A DNA stretch of 64,000 nt from Mesostigma viride (lineage: Eukaryota > Streptophyta > Mesostigmatophyceae > Mesostigmatales > Mesostigmataceae), in assembly GCA_009746045.1 (NCBI GenBank), contig RPFO01000089.1, forward strand, positions 979,364 through 1,043,363, written 5' to 3'. Below are positions 11,915 through 22,639 of the stretch, in pieces. The first letter of the stretch is position 1, and every line of letters begins with the position of its first letter. The notes under the pieces are model-generated. The model did not search any database. It was not told the origin of the DNA and was given only the letters and a program-made list of their open reading frames with translations. A program made the position numbers and the translations under genes.

Positions 11915-13409
11915 ATGTATAGAAAGATGGTGGAGGAGGTGGAACAGGATGTGGGAAGATTACGTCAGAGGATTACGGATGAGGAGGCGGCCATGCGTGA
12001 GATGGTTGCTGGAGTGGGGAGAGAGGAGTTAGGTTAACAAGTGCCGGAACCTTTTTGCCCACTCGGCCGAATTAACTTGGGTGCTCGGATTCAAGTGGTT
12101 ATTCCGGGCAAAATAGTGTGACGGACCGATTTGCCTCAGTGGGCAAAAAGGTTCCGGCACTATTCAACCTAACTAGAGGCTCCTAGTAGGATGGGTGACA
12201 GAGGGGTTCTACCTTATCACGCCACTGTTGCTACGGGGAATGCGACGCAGGAATTAGTGAGAAACAGGATCCCTCGCAGACGACATCGGTCACCTTCACC
12301 ACGCCCGCCAGCGACGTCCCCGTGACCGTCACCCTGCCGCCACATCAAGGTTCAGCTCCACCTTTTCCTAAAATTGAATCTGTAGACAAGCTTTCGCTTA
12401 CCAATCTTACTCATCGCAGTTTCGATCATTTCTCAACGCGATCGATTTCAGGATGTGTTCGCTATCCACTTCGCCAACTACGGCAAGAGAGCGGAAGAAC
12501 GACTTTCCCTGGATATCCAGAAGAAAATGGTCCGTCAGCGAATGAGCGACAGTGCAGCGGACAGGTTTGATGAGTTCTTACGTTCCCCAGCAGGTAACAG
12601 TTGCCAGGATTTACCCTCCCTCATGCTGTCTTTTCGACGCTTCTTGCTTCCCCAGGATCAGCTTCGTCTGGACAGGGATGCTTTAGCCAACTGTACACAG
12701 GCGGGTTTGACGTTACCACAATACGTGGAGACGTTTACCAACCTCAGGGCCAAGATTCCTCAGTGCTCTGATGCTGAAGCTCTGCACAGGTTTCTCCACG
12801 GGCTCTCTCCTCAAGTCAGGGTGGATATTGACAAGCACTTCTCCCCCCACGACTACGTCGAGTGGAAATGGGACATGTCCGTGCTGTCATATGCTCTCAC
12901 GCTGTGGCGTGTACCTGATTTTTCCCTCAAGTGGGAGCCCCCTGCAGGTCCTCCAGCATCCTCTGTCAAGAAGCCCCTGAACCAGTTGAACTCTGTGTTG
13001 GAGGAGCTCAATGCCCTGGAGCAGTCCAAGGGGGCCTGCAGTCACATGTGGCCAGTTAGGGCACTTTGCAAGGGATTGCCCCAAGAGAGACCAGTTTCCT
13101 GTCGACACCAAGGGTCCCCAAGGGGTACTTCCCTTTACCAGACCATCCATCCTCCCTCCTGGGGTGAACCAGAGCGACCGCAGGACGCAGCCTGGGTTCA
13201 GACCCAACTTCCAGGCTTCGGGCAGGGGACCATTCCAGCCCAAGAGTTTCAGCAGACAAGACAGGCGTAGGATGGTCAACGCCCTGTGGCATCTTCTAGC
13301 GGAGGAGGAGGAGGGAGAAGGGGAGGAGGACTACCTAGAGGAGCAGCAGGTGCAGCTTCCAGTGGGAGGCTCGTCTTCAGATCACCCCCCTGAGCTGCCA
13401 AAAAACTAG
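11915..13409 (+). pseudogene. gag of gypsy element 1
   Basis: The first part (ATG at 11915) encodes a helical, charged segment interrupted by a 148-bp MITE after about 36 codons. The main body (frame open 12455-13270) holds the retrotransposon gag domain, including a stretch around YVETFTNLRAKIPQCSD and FLHGLSPQVRVDI. A C-x2-C-x4-H-x4-C-type zinc knuckle (CGQLGHFARDCP) lies at about 13040-13090 in a different frame, so at least one frameshift separates them. The role would have been capsid formation and RNA binding. Confidence 0.75.
12027..12174. mobile_element. 148-bp MITE inside gag
   Basis: The terminal inverted repeats are about 36 bp (AGTTAGGTT...GTGCCGGAACCTTTTTGCC and its reverse complement). 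The element is flanked by the exact 5-bp direct repeat AGAGG (12022-12026 and 12175-12179). It has no coding capacity. The 5-bp target duplication and AGTTA...TAACT ends resemble the 1255-bp palindrome in the same gypsy element; the superfamily is not identified. Confidence 0.85.
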
Positions 13410-13598
13410 TGGAGCCCCCAGGACTGCGTCCAGCTGTGGAGTTAACTGGTTTGCCTGCTGTGCATGTCCGCCCTGTGAACAACCTGTCTGCCTCTGATTC
13501 TGCCACCTCATTGGGCCCTCCTATTCCCAGTCAGCTCTTGAAGTTTCAAGCTAGGCTGCTGAACGTGCCAGTCCCTCACTCAGCCTTTATGTCTCTTC

Positions 13599-13906
13599 AT
13601 GATTGACTCTGGTGCAGGGAGTAACTACATTTCTACTTCCCTGGTGCAGGAGCTGCATTTGCCAGTGCTCCCTCACCCTGTGCCTGTCAAGGTCCAATAT
13701 TCTGATGGTAGGCAAAGTAACTCACCTGGCTACGTGCAACTGCTTTTCCAAGTGTGCCCACTTCAAACCTTGTCAGTCACAGCAGACGTCATTTCACTCA
13801 CTGCTGCTGATGTGATTCTGGGGATGCCATGGTTGGAGTCTGCTCATCCTGCCATCTTGTGGTATGAGAAGGTGGTGCAGTTTCAGGATGGGTCAGTATG
13901 GGACGC
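13599..13906 (+). pseudogene. Aspartic protease domain of gypsy element 1
   Basis: This is a retropepsin-like domain with catalytic DSGAGSNYI near its start and the conserved ILGMPWL (ILG-x-x-WL) near its end. The reading frame is cut at 13906 by the palindromic insertion. It continues in the same frame at 15167 once one copy of the GACGC target duplication is discounted, which confirms that protease and RT were one polyprotein. Confidence 0.8.
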
Positions 13907-15161
13907 AGTTATATACAACGATTCCTTGCGGAATCGATACTAAGCGCTTGGTATCGATTCCGTCAGGAATCGTTGTATATAACTAAAACTTTTGCTTGCG
14001 CCGGCAAGGCTAAGGCCGATACTAGTCGGGTCATCGAATTGGCTATTCGATTATCGAAGTTGCCTGTTCGACCATCGAACTTTCCTATTCGATTATCGAA
14101 TTTTCCTTATTCGATTGTCGAAATTTCCTATTCGACGGGGGCCAGAGGCCAGCGGCCTATCATACTCGGTGCCCTGCGAGCCACCGAACTAGGCCTAGTC
14201 GATTATAGCGAGACATCGCGTGGAAATTAGCCGATTTCGGGGACTTAGCCGATTTTCGGAGCGACGTCGAACAACACAGATGATTAGCCGGTTGAGCACA
14301 TCATATCAGTCGAATAGCTAGCGCTGGTACTCCGCCTAGTAAGCGGAGAGCACTTGCCTTTTTCGGTTAATATAGCACATTAGGTCGAACGTTTAGCGTC
14401 CGCAACGTTATTCGCATTACTAGGCGAAAAATCCACCCCCGGAACGATCCTAGCGGGATTCGAACCCGGGATGCCGGCGTGTCGCAACAGTCTTAGTTAT
14501 ATACAACGATTCCTTGCGGAATCGATACTAAGCGCTTGGTATCGATTCCGTCAGGAATCGTTGTATATAACTAAGACTGTTGCGACACGCCGGCATCCCG
14601 GGTTCGAATCCCACTAGGATCGTTCCGGGGGTGGATTTTTCGCCTAGTAATGCGAATAACGTTGCGGACGCTAATCGTTCGGCCTAATGTGCTATGTTAA
14701 TCGAAAAAGGCAAATGCTCTCCGCTTACTAGGCGGAGTACTAGCGCTAGCTATTCGACTGATATGATGTGCTCAACCGGCTAATCATCTGTGTTGTTCGA
14801 CGTCGCTCCGAAAATCGGCTAAGTCCCCGAAATCGGCTAATTTCCACGCGATGTCTCGCTATAATCGACTAGGCCTAGTTCGGTGGCTCGCTGGGCGCCG
14901 AGTATGATAGGCCGCTGGCCTCTGACCCCCGGTCGACTAGGAAATTTCGACAATCGAATAAGGAAAATTCGATAATCAAATAGGAAAGTTCGATGGTCGA
15001 ATAGGCGACTTCGATAATCGAATAGCCAATTCGATGACCCGACTAGTATCGGCCTTAGCCTTGCCGGCGCAAGCAAAAGTTTTAGTTATATACAACGATT
15101 CCTTGCGGAATCGATACTAAGCGCTTAGTATCGATTCCGTCAGGAATCGTTGTATATAACT
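13907..15161. mobile_element. Triple-hairpin palindromic element, H-A-H-A'-H
   Basis: The element is 1255 bp. Three near-identical 78-bp hairpin blocks (13907-13984, 14495-14572, 15084-15161), each an imperfect palindrome centred on AGCGCT and bounded by AGTTATATAC/GTATATAACT, separate two roughly 510-bp arms that are reverse complements of each other (13985-14494 and 14573-15083). It is flanked by the exact 5-bp repeat GACGC (13902-13906 and 15162-15166). The arms contain several degenerate ATTCGATTATCGAA repeats near their outer ends. A pol III B-box-like GGTTCGAATCC lies near the inner ends. No protein is encoded. Confidence 0.9.
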
Positions 15162-15166
15162 GACGC

Positions 15167-17010
15167 CACCACCGTGGTTAAGGGGGAAGAAAGACCAGTC
15201 ACAGAGTGCTGTTCTACCAATGAGGCTGTCAATGATGGGAGAGGGGTTGCAGGTGCCAAGGAAGACGTCAAGGTGCCTTCACTGGAGGAGAAACGTGCTG
15301 CATTACTTAAGCATGTATGGTCTGCCAAGCACACCCTGTCTTATCTGGCTACTTACCCAGTGGACCACATCTTCTTCTTACATCTGGTCCCCAACTCACC
15401 CTCTGCTGAGACTCATGGCCACACGGACGTGAATGCTGTGAACCCAGTACCAGCTGTCACGGAGGAGGAGCAGAGGCTGCATGATGCCCTTCTGGACAGG
15501 TTTGCTGCCATTTTTGAAGACAAGATGCCACAGTACCCTCCTGAAGGGCCGATCACCCACGTCATCAAGCTTATGGATGGTGCCAGGCCCCCTTTTGTTC
15601 CCATGTACAGGATGGGGCCAGCAGAGATGGCGGAGCTGAAGGTGATTCTGACAGGGTTGTTGGAAGCTGGACTCATTCTTCCTGCCAATATTCCCTTCAG
15701 TTCTGGGTGTTTGCTTGTTCCCAAGCATGATGGTGGATGGCGGTTGTGTATTAACTTGAGGGGCCTGAACAAGGTCACTGTGAAGTCCAAGTACCCACTG
15801 CCAAGGATTGATGAACTGCTAGAGAGGACAGCTGGGGCGTTTTACTTCACCAAGTTTGACCTCAGGCACGCCTTCTGGCAGATCAGGATAGCCACTGAAG
15901 ACATTCCCAAAACTGCATTCTCCACACCATGGGGTCAGTTTCAGTGGACTGTGATGCCAATGGGGGCCTCTAACAGCCCAGCTAGGTACCATGCAGATGT
16001 TTGTGAATGCTATCTTTGGCCATCTGACAGGGAACTCACTGCCTCAAATCTCCCGGCCCTGATCTCAGGAATCCCAGGTTCAAGGACATTGCCCACTTGT
16101 GTGATCCTGCAAGACCTGTGTTCAGAACCTGCGTGGTGGCCTACATGGACGACATTCTGGTGCACTCAAGGACTTTCAAGGAGCATCTGGAGAACGTGGA
16201 GGAGGTCCTGAAGGTCATCCAGCAGTATCACTTGTCCGTCAAGAGGTCTAAGGTGGAGTGGGGGCATGAAGTGGGTTTCCTGGGGTACAAGTTGAGCTCC
16301 TTGGGTATGACACCTGACAATGCTAAGATTGCTGCCATCCTTGAGTGGCCTGTGTTGCAGTCTGCACATGATGTCAAGTCCTTCCTGGGCATGGTGGGGT
16401 GGTACAGGCGTTTTATCCCTGACATGGCTGCCATCTCCACCCCCTTGCTTGATTTGATCAAGAATTAGGATGTTCAGTTTGAGTGGACAGATAGGTGCCA
16501 GCAGGCCTTTGACCTGTTGAAGCAGAAGCTCACCTCCACCCCTGTGCTAGTGGGCCCCAATCCTGATCTACCTTATCAGGTTAGGTCAGATGCCTCTCAA
16601 GGCGCCATAGGTGCTGTGCTGATGCAAGACCATGGGTATGGGCCACAGCCAGTAGATTACATGTCTAAAACCATGAGCTCAGCTGAACGCAACTACATAC
16701 CCTGTGCACGAGCAGGATCGAGTTGCTGGGCTTAGTGGTGGCATGTCACAATTAAGTGGGAGCATCTGTTGAAGGGGGCTCAGTTTTCTGTTGCTAGCAG
16801 TGCCACAGATGGGCTAGGACAAGAGTCCATCACACTGATGACTGACCATATAGGCCCTTGGTGCATGTGCTAGAGCAGAGTAGGATGAGTATAAGAGGAT
16901 GGCAGGGTGGATGGAGTACCCAGGTGATTCTATCCTTTCTCGCGGTGCAGTATGTCCCAGGCTCACAGAATGTGGTGCCAGATGCCCTCTCTAGGAGAAG
17001 GGATCTGATG
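15167..17010 (+). pseudogene. Reverse transcriptase and RNase H of gypsy element 1
   Basis: The fingers and palm are clear: GLLEAGLILPANIPFSSG, then KYPLPRIDELL, FTKFDLRHAFWQI and the catalytic AYMDDILVH at about 16138. A frameshift falls between the two RT halves (about 16000-16100). An in-frame TAG at 16466 interrupts the RT-RNase H junction, after which CQQAFDLLKQKL and RSDASQGAIGAVL mark the RNase H start. QYVPGSQNVVPDALSR at about 16950 marks its end. It is not functional as it stands. Confidence 0.85.
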
Positions 17011-17479
17011 GGAGCATTTCACGAGGATTTGGATATTTGTGCTGCCATGGTTTCAGTGGTAGAGTGTGTTGCTGTCACTAGAGCACAGGCAGCTAGTCAG
17101 CAAACCTCCGAGCTGCGTCCACCCCCTGTAGAGGCTAGTTCTAGTCACGAGATGCTCATTGACCAGGGCTCTGTCCCAGGGTTGACAGGCGTCCAGGTGG
17201 GTGGCCAGTCACTGCAAGGCAGTCCTAGGGGCCGCGGGTTCTGTTGGTAGCCAGCCCACTCCCACAATGCAGCCAAGAGTAGAGAATCACAAGAGGGGGA
17301 GGGGGAGGCCCAGGAAATGGATACTGGAGCCAGGGATGCTGTCCAAGTCCAGGGGGTTGGCAGCTGAGATCAAAGGGAAGTCACGTACGCCTGTGGCTGA
17401 TGTTCTGTCATCCAAGCATCTAGTCACTAGTCACCTGCAGGAGGATGAGGTGCTGCACCTGCAGCCCTTAGGGCCAGAC

Positions 17480-18400
17480 AAACAGCTTGTCTTGCCCAAT
17501 CCTATGAGTATTGCCCTGCTAGATGTGATCAAGGCTTTCACTAAAACTGAGGACCTGGCCACTAAGGCCATTCAGGAAGGAAGTTTTGGTAATAGGCCTG
17601 TGGAGTACTGGGAGGGGGTCCTTTATGTCCACACCCAGGACGCTGATCATGTAGTGACCAGGAAAGTATATGTGCCAGAAATGGCCATCCCTACTATGCT
17701 GCACTGCTTTCATGATGATGTGACTGCGTGTCATCCTGGGTATGCCAACTAGCTTCTCCACGAAGTACAAGAGAGGTTTTGGTGGCCTGGCATGTTTCGT
17801 GACATCAGAGCCTATGTGGCCACTTGTGACTCCTGCCAAAGGAATAAGGTTAGGACTCAGGCTGTCCCCATCTTTCCTATGGCCATGCCTATTTCCTTGC
17901 GACCCTGGATCAGTGTGACCATGGACTTCATCTGTGGCTTGCCTATGTCTGATGCTGGTAATGACAGGATATTGGTGCATGGTGATGGACAGGCTCTCTA
18001 GAATGTGCCATCTCATCCCCTGCAATGCCCATCTGACTGCTGCCCAGTGTGTAGAATTGTTCATGAAGGAGGTGTACAGGTTGCATGGAATGCCAAGGGT
18101 GATCATTACTGACCAGGATCCCTTGTGGATGTCTGGGTTCTGGAAGTCTTTTTTTGACATCCTGGACACCAAGTTGGCCTTTGGGGTAGCGTACAGGTGT
18201 GCAAGCACGGGGGCTGTGGAGAGGCTGAACCGTATTGTACGGGAATGCCAGAAGCATTACTGTACCCATGACAACAAGGAATGGGACAGGGGACTTCCCT
18301 TCATAGTAGAGTTTGCTATTAACAACTCACCCCTGGCTCCTCACCACATGTCTCCCTTTGTCATTTGCCATGCCAGGCCAGTGCCCTTTGACCCCATTTG
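17480..18400 (+). pseudogene. Integrase of gypsy element 1
   Basis: The zinc-binding HHCC module spans about 17700-17850 (H...HPGYAN, then CDSCQRNK). The catalytic core has D in TMDFICGLP (about 17920), D in ITDQDP (about 18110) and E in GAVERLN (about 18220), the D,D-35-E arrangement. A TAG at about 17749 and a frameshift near 17960 break the frame. It would insert the cDNA into host DNA. Confidence 0.85.
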
Positions 18401-18559
18401 ACCTAGAGCTGCCTGACAGGGATGCTGAAGGCCCCTTCAGAAGACGCTTAACCTCAGTACAACAGCTGATAGCATCCTTTCAGGAGGCTCACAGTGTGGT
18501 TGCTGCTCAGATGCTGCAGGCCCAAGACAAGTATTTGAATAATGCTTGGCAACAGATGC

Positions 18560-19057
18560 TGGCCACTCACACTTTTGTGGCCCCTGGTGGACTTGGTGCT
18601 TCTTGAGGCTAACCGTGTGCTACCTGAAAAGGAGCAATGCAGGAAGCTTCAACCCTTGTGGTTGGGACCCTTCCCTGTACTGGACACCTTCCACTATGGG
18701 ACAGTGGTTCAAGTCCAGGTGCCTTCCCACTGGAGGCTCAAAACCAATGTGTTTCACCTGGCCCAGCTCAAGTTGTACAAACGTAACACCTTGCAGGGAC
18801 GCCTCTACCATTTGAGCTGGATCCTGAGGGGGAGAGGATATATGAAGTGGAGCTGCCAGTTGTTGGCTCACAGAGTCAAGGGCAAGGGTAGGACCAAGCA
18901 GCTTCAGTTCAAGGTGCATTGGAATATTAAAGGAGAGTTAGAGTCCACTGCCACGTGGTTGTGGTTGTCTGACTTGACTCACTGCCATGACCTGTGGTCC
19001 AGGAGTATTGCCAGCAGAGGGGCCTCACCCTTCCTTCTTGGTACAATGAGTTGGTGA
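18560..19057 (+). pseudogene. Integrase C-terminus with chromodomain-like segment
   Basis: Sequence after the integrase core includes FHLAQLKLYK, typical of the gypsy integrase tail. It is followed by a segment (KQLQFKVHWN...STATWLWLSDL) that looks like a diverged chromodomain, as in chromoviruses, which target heterochromatin. At least one frame change lies at about 18820. The chromodomain call is tentative because the aromatic-cage residues cannot be assigned with certainty. Confidence 0.55.
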
Positions 19058-19892
19058 GGACCACTGCTCCCCTTCCTATATCTCAGGACTAACGAATGGT
19101 TTCCTTGTGCATGCTGTGTGGGTCCAGATGGAGGAGGAGTCTCTGTACACCAATCTGGCTTTGGGACCCACCACGGAGGAAGGGATCACGGGTATGCATC
19201 CAGAGGCCTCCAACCCCATGAGTTATAAATGTGGAGTCCTTGTTTGACACTATTGTCAGGCGTGACCTTAGGCGGGGTCAACAGATGGATACCATTAACA
19301 AGCGCTTGCATGCTGTGATCTCCATGCAAGCAGGACAAGTTGCATGAGATTCTTCAGGGGTTGTCCTTGTCTCAGCCTCAGGCGGGAAGTGGTTCCAGCA
19401 TAGCTCTCAGCTCCAGCAGCACCCCCATCATCCAGATTCCTCGTCACGTGGTACCTGTCAAGAATGTGGTGGCCTATGTGGATCACAGGAAGTGCACGGG
19501 GCCCTGTGATCACTGTGAGACTTTGGCCAAGGCGTTGGCTGCCCTTAACAGGGAGGAGGGGGAGGTGAGCCCTGAGGGTTTTGTGGAGGAGGTCTTGTCT
19601 CAGTTGCACACCAGCTTGTATGAGATTGGCTCTCCTTTTGTGGCTCATCTGCTGCACAGGATGTTTGCCTTGACCCCAGGACCTGAAATTGACATGAGGC
19701 CTGCTGAGGGGCAGGATATGCTGACAGCCTTGCCCGAGGCCTTGAAGGAGGCATTCACTCAGTTTCAGCCAATGGGTATGGGTGAGGCTTCCTACATGGA
19801 GTTGTTGGAGTTTTCAGTCCAGCAGGGGGACTTTGATTTGGCTCCTTCTTCCTCCAGCTCTGTCAACGGGTGTTTTCCTTTGGAGACATCCA

Positions 19893-21148
19893 GTGTATAA
19901 TCATACGCAATACGCTATCGTACGCGGCCCAGGTGTATAATGTATAATACGCTTCATACGGTGTATTATACGCTAATCGTACGCGAATCCCTTAAAAGTC
20001 TGTTTTTGCATGGTTTTGATGATCATTCATCAATCTGACCAACCCAACATGTTCTCCAGCATCACAAGTTTGGCTTTATATGCCACATTATCACATGGCC
20101 TTGCCAATGTCGTCACTACCTAGAACAACAAGCGCTGTCCCTAATGCATAGTTACTCAATAAAAGCACAACAAAACGTCAAGTTTATATTCATCTAGGGG
20201 TACTGAATAAGACATTTTGCCAGAAATATGACACATGGCCTACTCATCGTAGACCGGCCATTACTAATGGTTCTGCATGAAGCAAGGATACAAAAGGCTT
20301 TATGGCTGGCATGCAGGCTAACAAAGTGCATGCATTCATGCAACCTGCATGCCCTCTTGCTGGCACTTCCGTGAAAACTGATCACTCTGCATGCCTCCCA
20401 TCTGCCGCGCATCAGCCTGCTTCCCGGCGTCACTACCCGCCTTTCTCTTCCTGGCCTTGTCATCCTTCTCCGCCTGCTCCCTCAACAGCTTGAGACGCAA
20501 TGCCTTGGGCGGCTTCGAGCATGGGCACACTTTTGCATCCTTGGCATACGTGCCGCCCATGATATGGCACCTTCCTCGGGTAGAAGAACCCTTGAACTGT
20601 GCCTTGCATTCTGAGCACGTCATTTGGTAGTTATTTGTCTGCTGCCCATCTTTGAAGACACGCTCTTTGCTAACATATGTCCAAACATCCTCAGAATCAG
20701 CCTCTAACTCGTCGGCCCCATCATCATCATGGTCCATCTCCTCACTCTCCGTAGCCATGGCGCCTGTTGATATGCTACGATAGGTGACCACCGCAATCTT
20801 GCTGGCAGACCAATTATCTTGGCACATTTTGTCTTCTTGAACGGTGCCTTCCTGTCCTGGCAATACACGCAGCCATATGCATTGATCTTGGCCAAGTGGC
20901 ACCTTGCTGCTCACTTGTTTCTACTACTCGGCGCGCCGCAGCCTAGTCTAGAAACTTCCGCTTCACCCGAGCTGTAAACTGATGCCGGAGCCAAAAATAC
21001 GCAAAAAATACGCAAAAAATACGCGATACGCAAGAAATACCCTAAAAATACGCGGCGCGTACGAAAGTACCCCGTTTTCGTACGCGCTGCTCGCGTATCG
21101 CGTATAATACGCGCGATACGGCGTATAATACGGCGTATGATTATTCAC
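19893..21148. mobile_element. Nested 1.26-kb DNA transposon encoding a BED-like zinc finger
   Basis: The termini are GTGTATAATCATACGC on the left and its near-perfect inverse at the right end. Both ends are extremely rich in ATACGC/GCGTAT. The flanking direct repeat is TGGAGACATCCA (19881-19892 and 21149-21160). This reads as 12 bp, or as 10 bp (GGAGACATCC) if the element is taken to start with A and end with T. The uninterrupted relative at 39413 has this site once, in diverged form. The target length fits Mutator-like better than hAT (8 bp), but a BED-type finger also occurs in hAT. Confidence 0.8.
20336..20758 (-). CDS. BED-type zinc finger protein, no transposase catalytic domain
   Basis: Read from ATG at 20758, 140 codons. 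An acidic N-terminus (MATESEEMDHDDDGADELEA) is followed by WTYVSKERVF and a BED-like finger with CSEC, a histidine in GRCHIMGG, and CPC. A basic Lys/Arg-rich tail follows. It lacks the RNase-H-like catalytic core and dimerisation domain expected of a full transposase, so it is either a truncated transposase or a DNA-binding accessory of the nested element. The frame is also open upstream of this ATG. Confidence 0.55.
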   Translation of the reverse strand: MATESEEMDHDDDGADELEADSEDVWTYVSKERVFKDGQQTNNYQMTCSECKAQFKGSSTRGRCHIMGGTYAKDAKVCPCSKPPKALRLKLLREQAEKDDKARKRKAGSDAGKQADARQMGGMQSDQFSRKCQQEGMQVA

Positions 21149-21948
21149 TGGAGACATCCAACCTTTTCTGCAGTCCAGGGTTGCCCAAGCACACTATGGA
21201 ACTCAAGGTTCGTCTGACCCCACTGAGGGTGCTGGTGCCTCTGATAGGTGCTAAGTGGTCTGTGGTCAAGACCTTTCTCCAGTTCTGGTGGGCGTACAGG
21301 TCATGGGTGAGCAGGCACAAGACGTCCTCTACTTGGGTGATGGATCCTGAGGGTCAGTCTGTGGTGCTCCTCTCCTATCCAGGGGCATGCCTTCGTTATG
21401 CTGCCCAGATGGTGGCAGGGGCTGCTGAGACTTGCATGGTGCTGCAGGTCAGTAGGAATTGGCCAGAATTGGCTCACATGGTGGAGCAGTTTCCCATGTT
21501 TGGAACCAAGGGCAAGGATGGCCTGAATGGGGATTGGTATAGTAGCCTGTGAGGAACAGAGCTGAGAAGGAAGCTGGTGGGGGTTGATGGAGGAGCATGG
21601 AAGGAGCTTTGGATTGTGGTGTGAGGGGGGGATTCCAGGATGGATGATGGGGGGGGAGCTCCAGTCCAGTTCTGATGTTCCAGTCCAGAGTTCCAGGTTT
21701 CAGAATGCTGAATGGAAAGACTTTCACTGTTACTATGTTTATCTGGGTTTATGGTAGATAAGGAAGTGACTTGTCTGCTTTAAGCACCTGTGACTACATA
21801 GATGTTTATGAGATATAGGAGGCCCTGTCTTCAGGGATGTAAAAACCCATCTGCTTTTCCCAAGGGATGGTGGATTTCTGTTCAATGTCACTCTGCCTTC
21901 AAGAGTTTGGATGTTGGACCTGGTGGGTCCAGTTTTGAGGGGGAGAGA

Positions 21949-22639
21949 TGTAACAAGCAAAAATGACTTTGTTGTTACATTTTCTGAGCTATCTGCTCAT
22001 TTTATAGTTATGTTGCGGCGGGCTCAAAGGGGGCCGATCTGCCGCCTGTAGCGTAGCTCTACCGTACGTCACCTACACCATGTTAGGTGCTTGTTGTTAC
22101 TTAGGACTAGAGAGAGAAAGGGACCGGCGGTGCGCCGGTACTAGTGCCTACTGGCAACCGTGCCCGCCCTTGATTGAGGGGGGCGCGGCGCCTTGAGACA
22201 TGTGCTTTGTTTTCCATTTTCACACCGTACTTAGAGTGGTGTGGTGAACGTAGGGAGGCCTTTTTGCAGCTCCCACCCACCCACCCTCGCTGCTGTTGGG
22301 GACAAGATTGGACCAAGGGGGCATGTGCTGGGCCCCAGCATGGTGAACTGGCCTAACTTGACAATGACTTGTACAATGATTTTGAGGGTGTGGCTAGGCT
22401 CAAATGTAGCCTGCACACACTTATTGTAATAAACTTGTTTCTCTGGTAGGAAGGCACTCCAATGGACCTTAGCTTCAGCACCTATTAGCATTACGCAAGT
22501 GTTGCTACGTTTCGAGCAGGGCAATGCGGAGTGTTGGTCCAGTAGCTCAGCAGGTCCGGCTCCAGAATCCTGCTAGGAGCTGTCTTTTTTCCCTGCAGGC
22601 TCTGTTTTCGGCCAGGCTGACATGGCGCTACGGGTTACA
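21949..22639 (+). repeat. LTR of gypsy element 1 (3' end approximate)
   Basis: It begins TGTAACAAGC directly after the polypurine tract. The first 32 bases form a hairpin (TGTAACAA ... TTGTTACA) identical to that of the LTR at 40182, although the rest of the two LTRs is unrelated. An AATAAA-type signal (TGTAATAAAC) lies at about 22426. The end at GTTACA (about 22639) is proposed because it is the inverse of the start. Confidence 0.6.

Larger units (their letters stand above)
19340..21552 (+). pseudogene. Post-integrase ORF of gypsy element 1, split by a nested element
   Basis: Two open segments (19340-19892 and 21161-21552) form one additional ORF located between the integrase and the polypurine tract. 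It is interrupted by the insertion at 19893-21148. A diverged homologue lies at 39000-39819 in gypsy element 2, so the ORF is an inherited part of this family. The N-half contains HLLHRM and PAEGQDML-type segments. The C-half (WSVVKTFLQFWWAYRSW) is tryptophan-rich. I see no signal peptide or membrane span, so it is not obviously an envelope. Function unknown. Confidence 0.6.
11915..22639 (+). mobile_element. Ty3/gypsy element 1 (chromovirus-like), decayed, with three nested insertions
   Basis: In order on the plus strand: a coiled-coil gag N-terminus (from ATG 11915), gag with zinc knuckle, aspartic protease (DSGAG), RT with YMDD, RNase H, integrase with HHCC and D,D,E, a chromodomain-like tail, and a further post-integrase ORF. 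A polypurine tract (GAGGGGGAGAGA, 21937-21948) and an LTR starting TGTAACAAGC at 21949 follow. Internal stops and frameshifts make it a pseudo-element. Nested insertions lie at 12027-12174, 13907-15161 and 19893-21148. The 5' LTR was not found and the 3' LTR end (about 22639, GTTACA) is approximate. Confidence 0.85.

Noticed and set aside
22527-22575. A-box-like TAGCTCAGCAGG suggesting a tRNA gene
   Set aside because: The D-stem partner is absent (GCTC is followed by GCTC rather than GAGC), and no B box or acceptor pairing follows.
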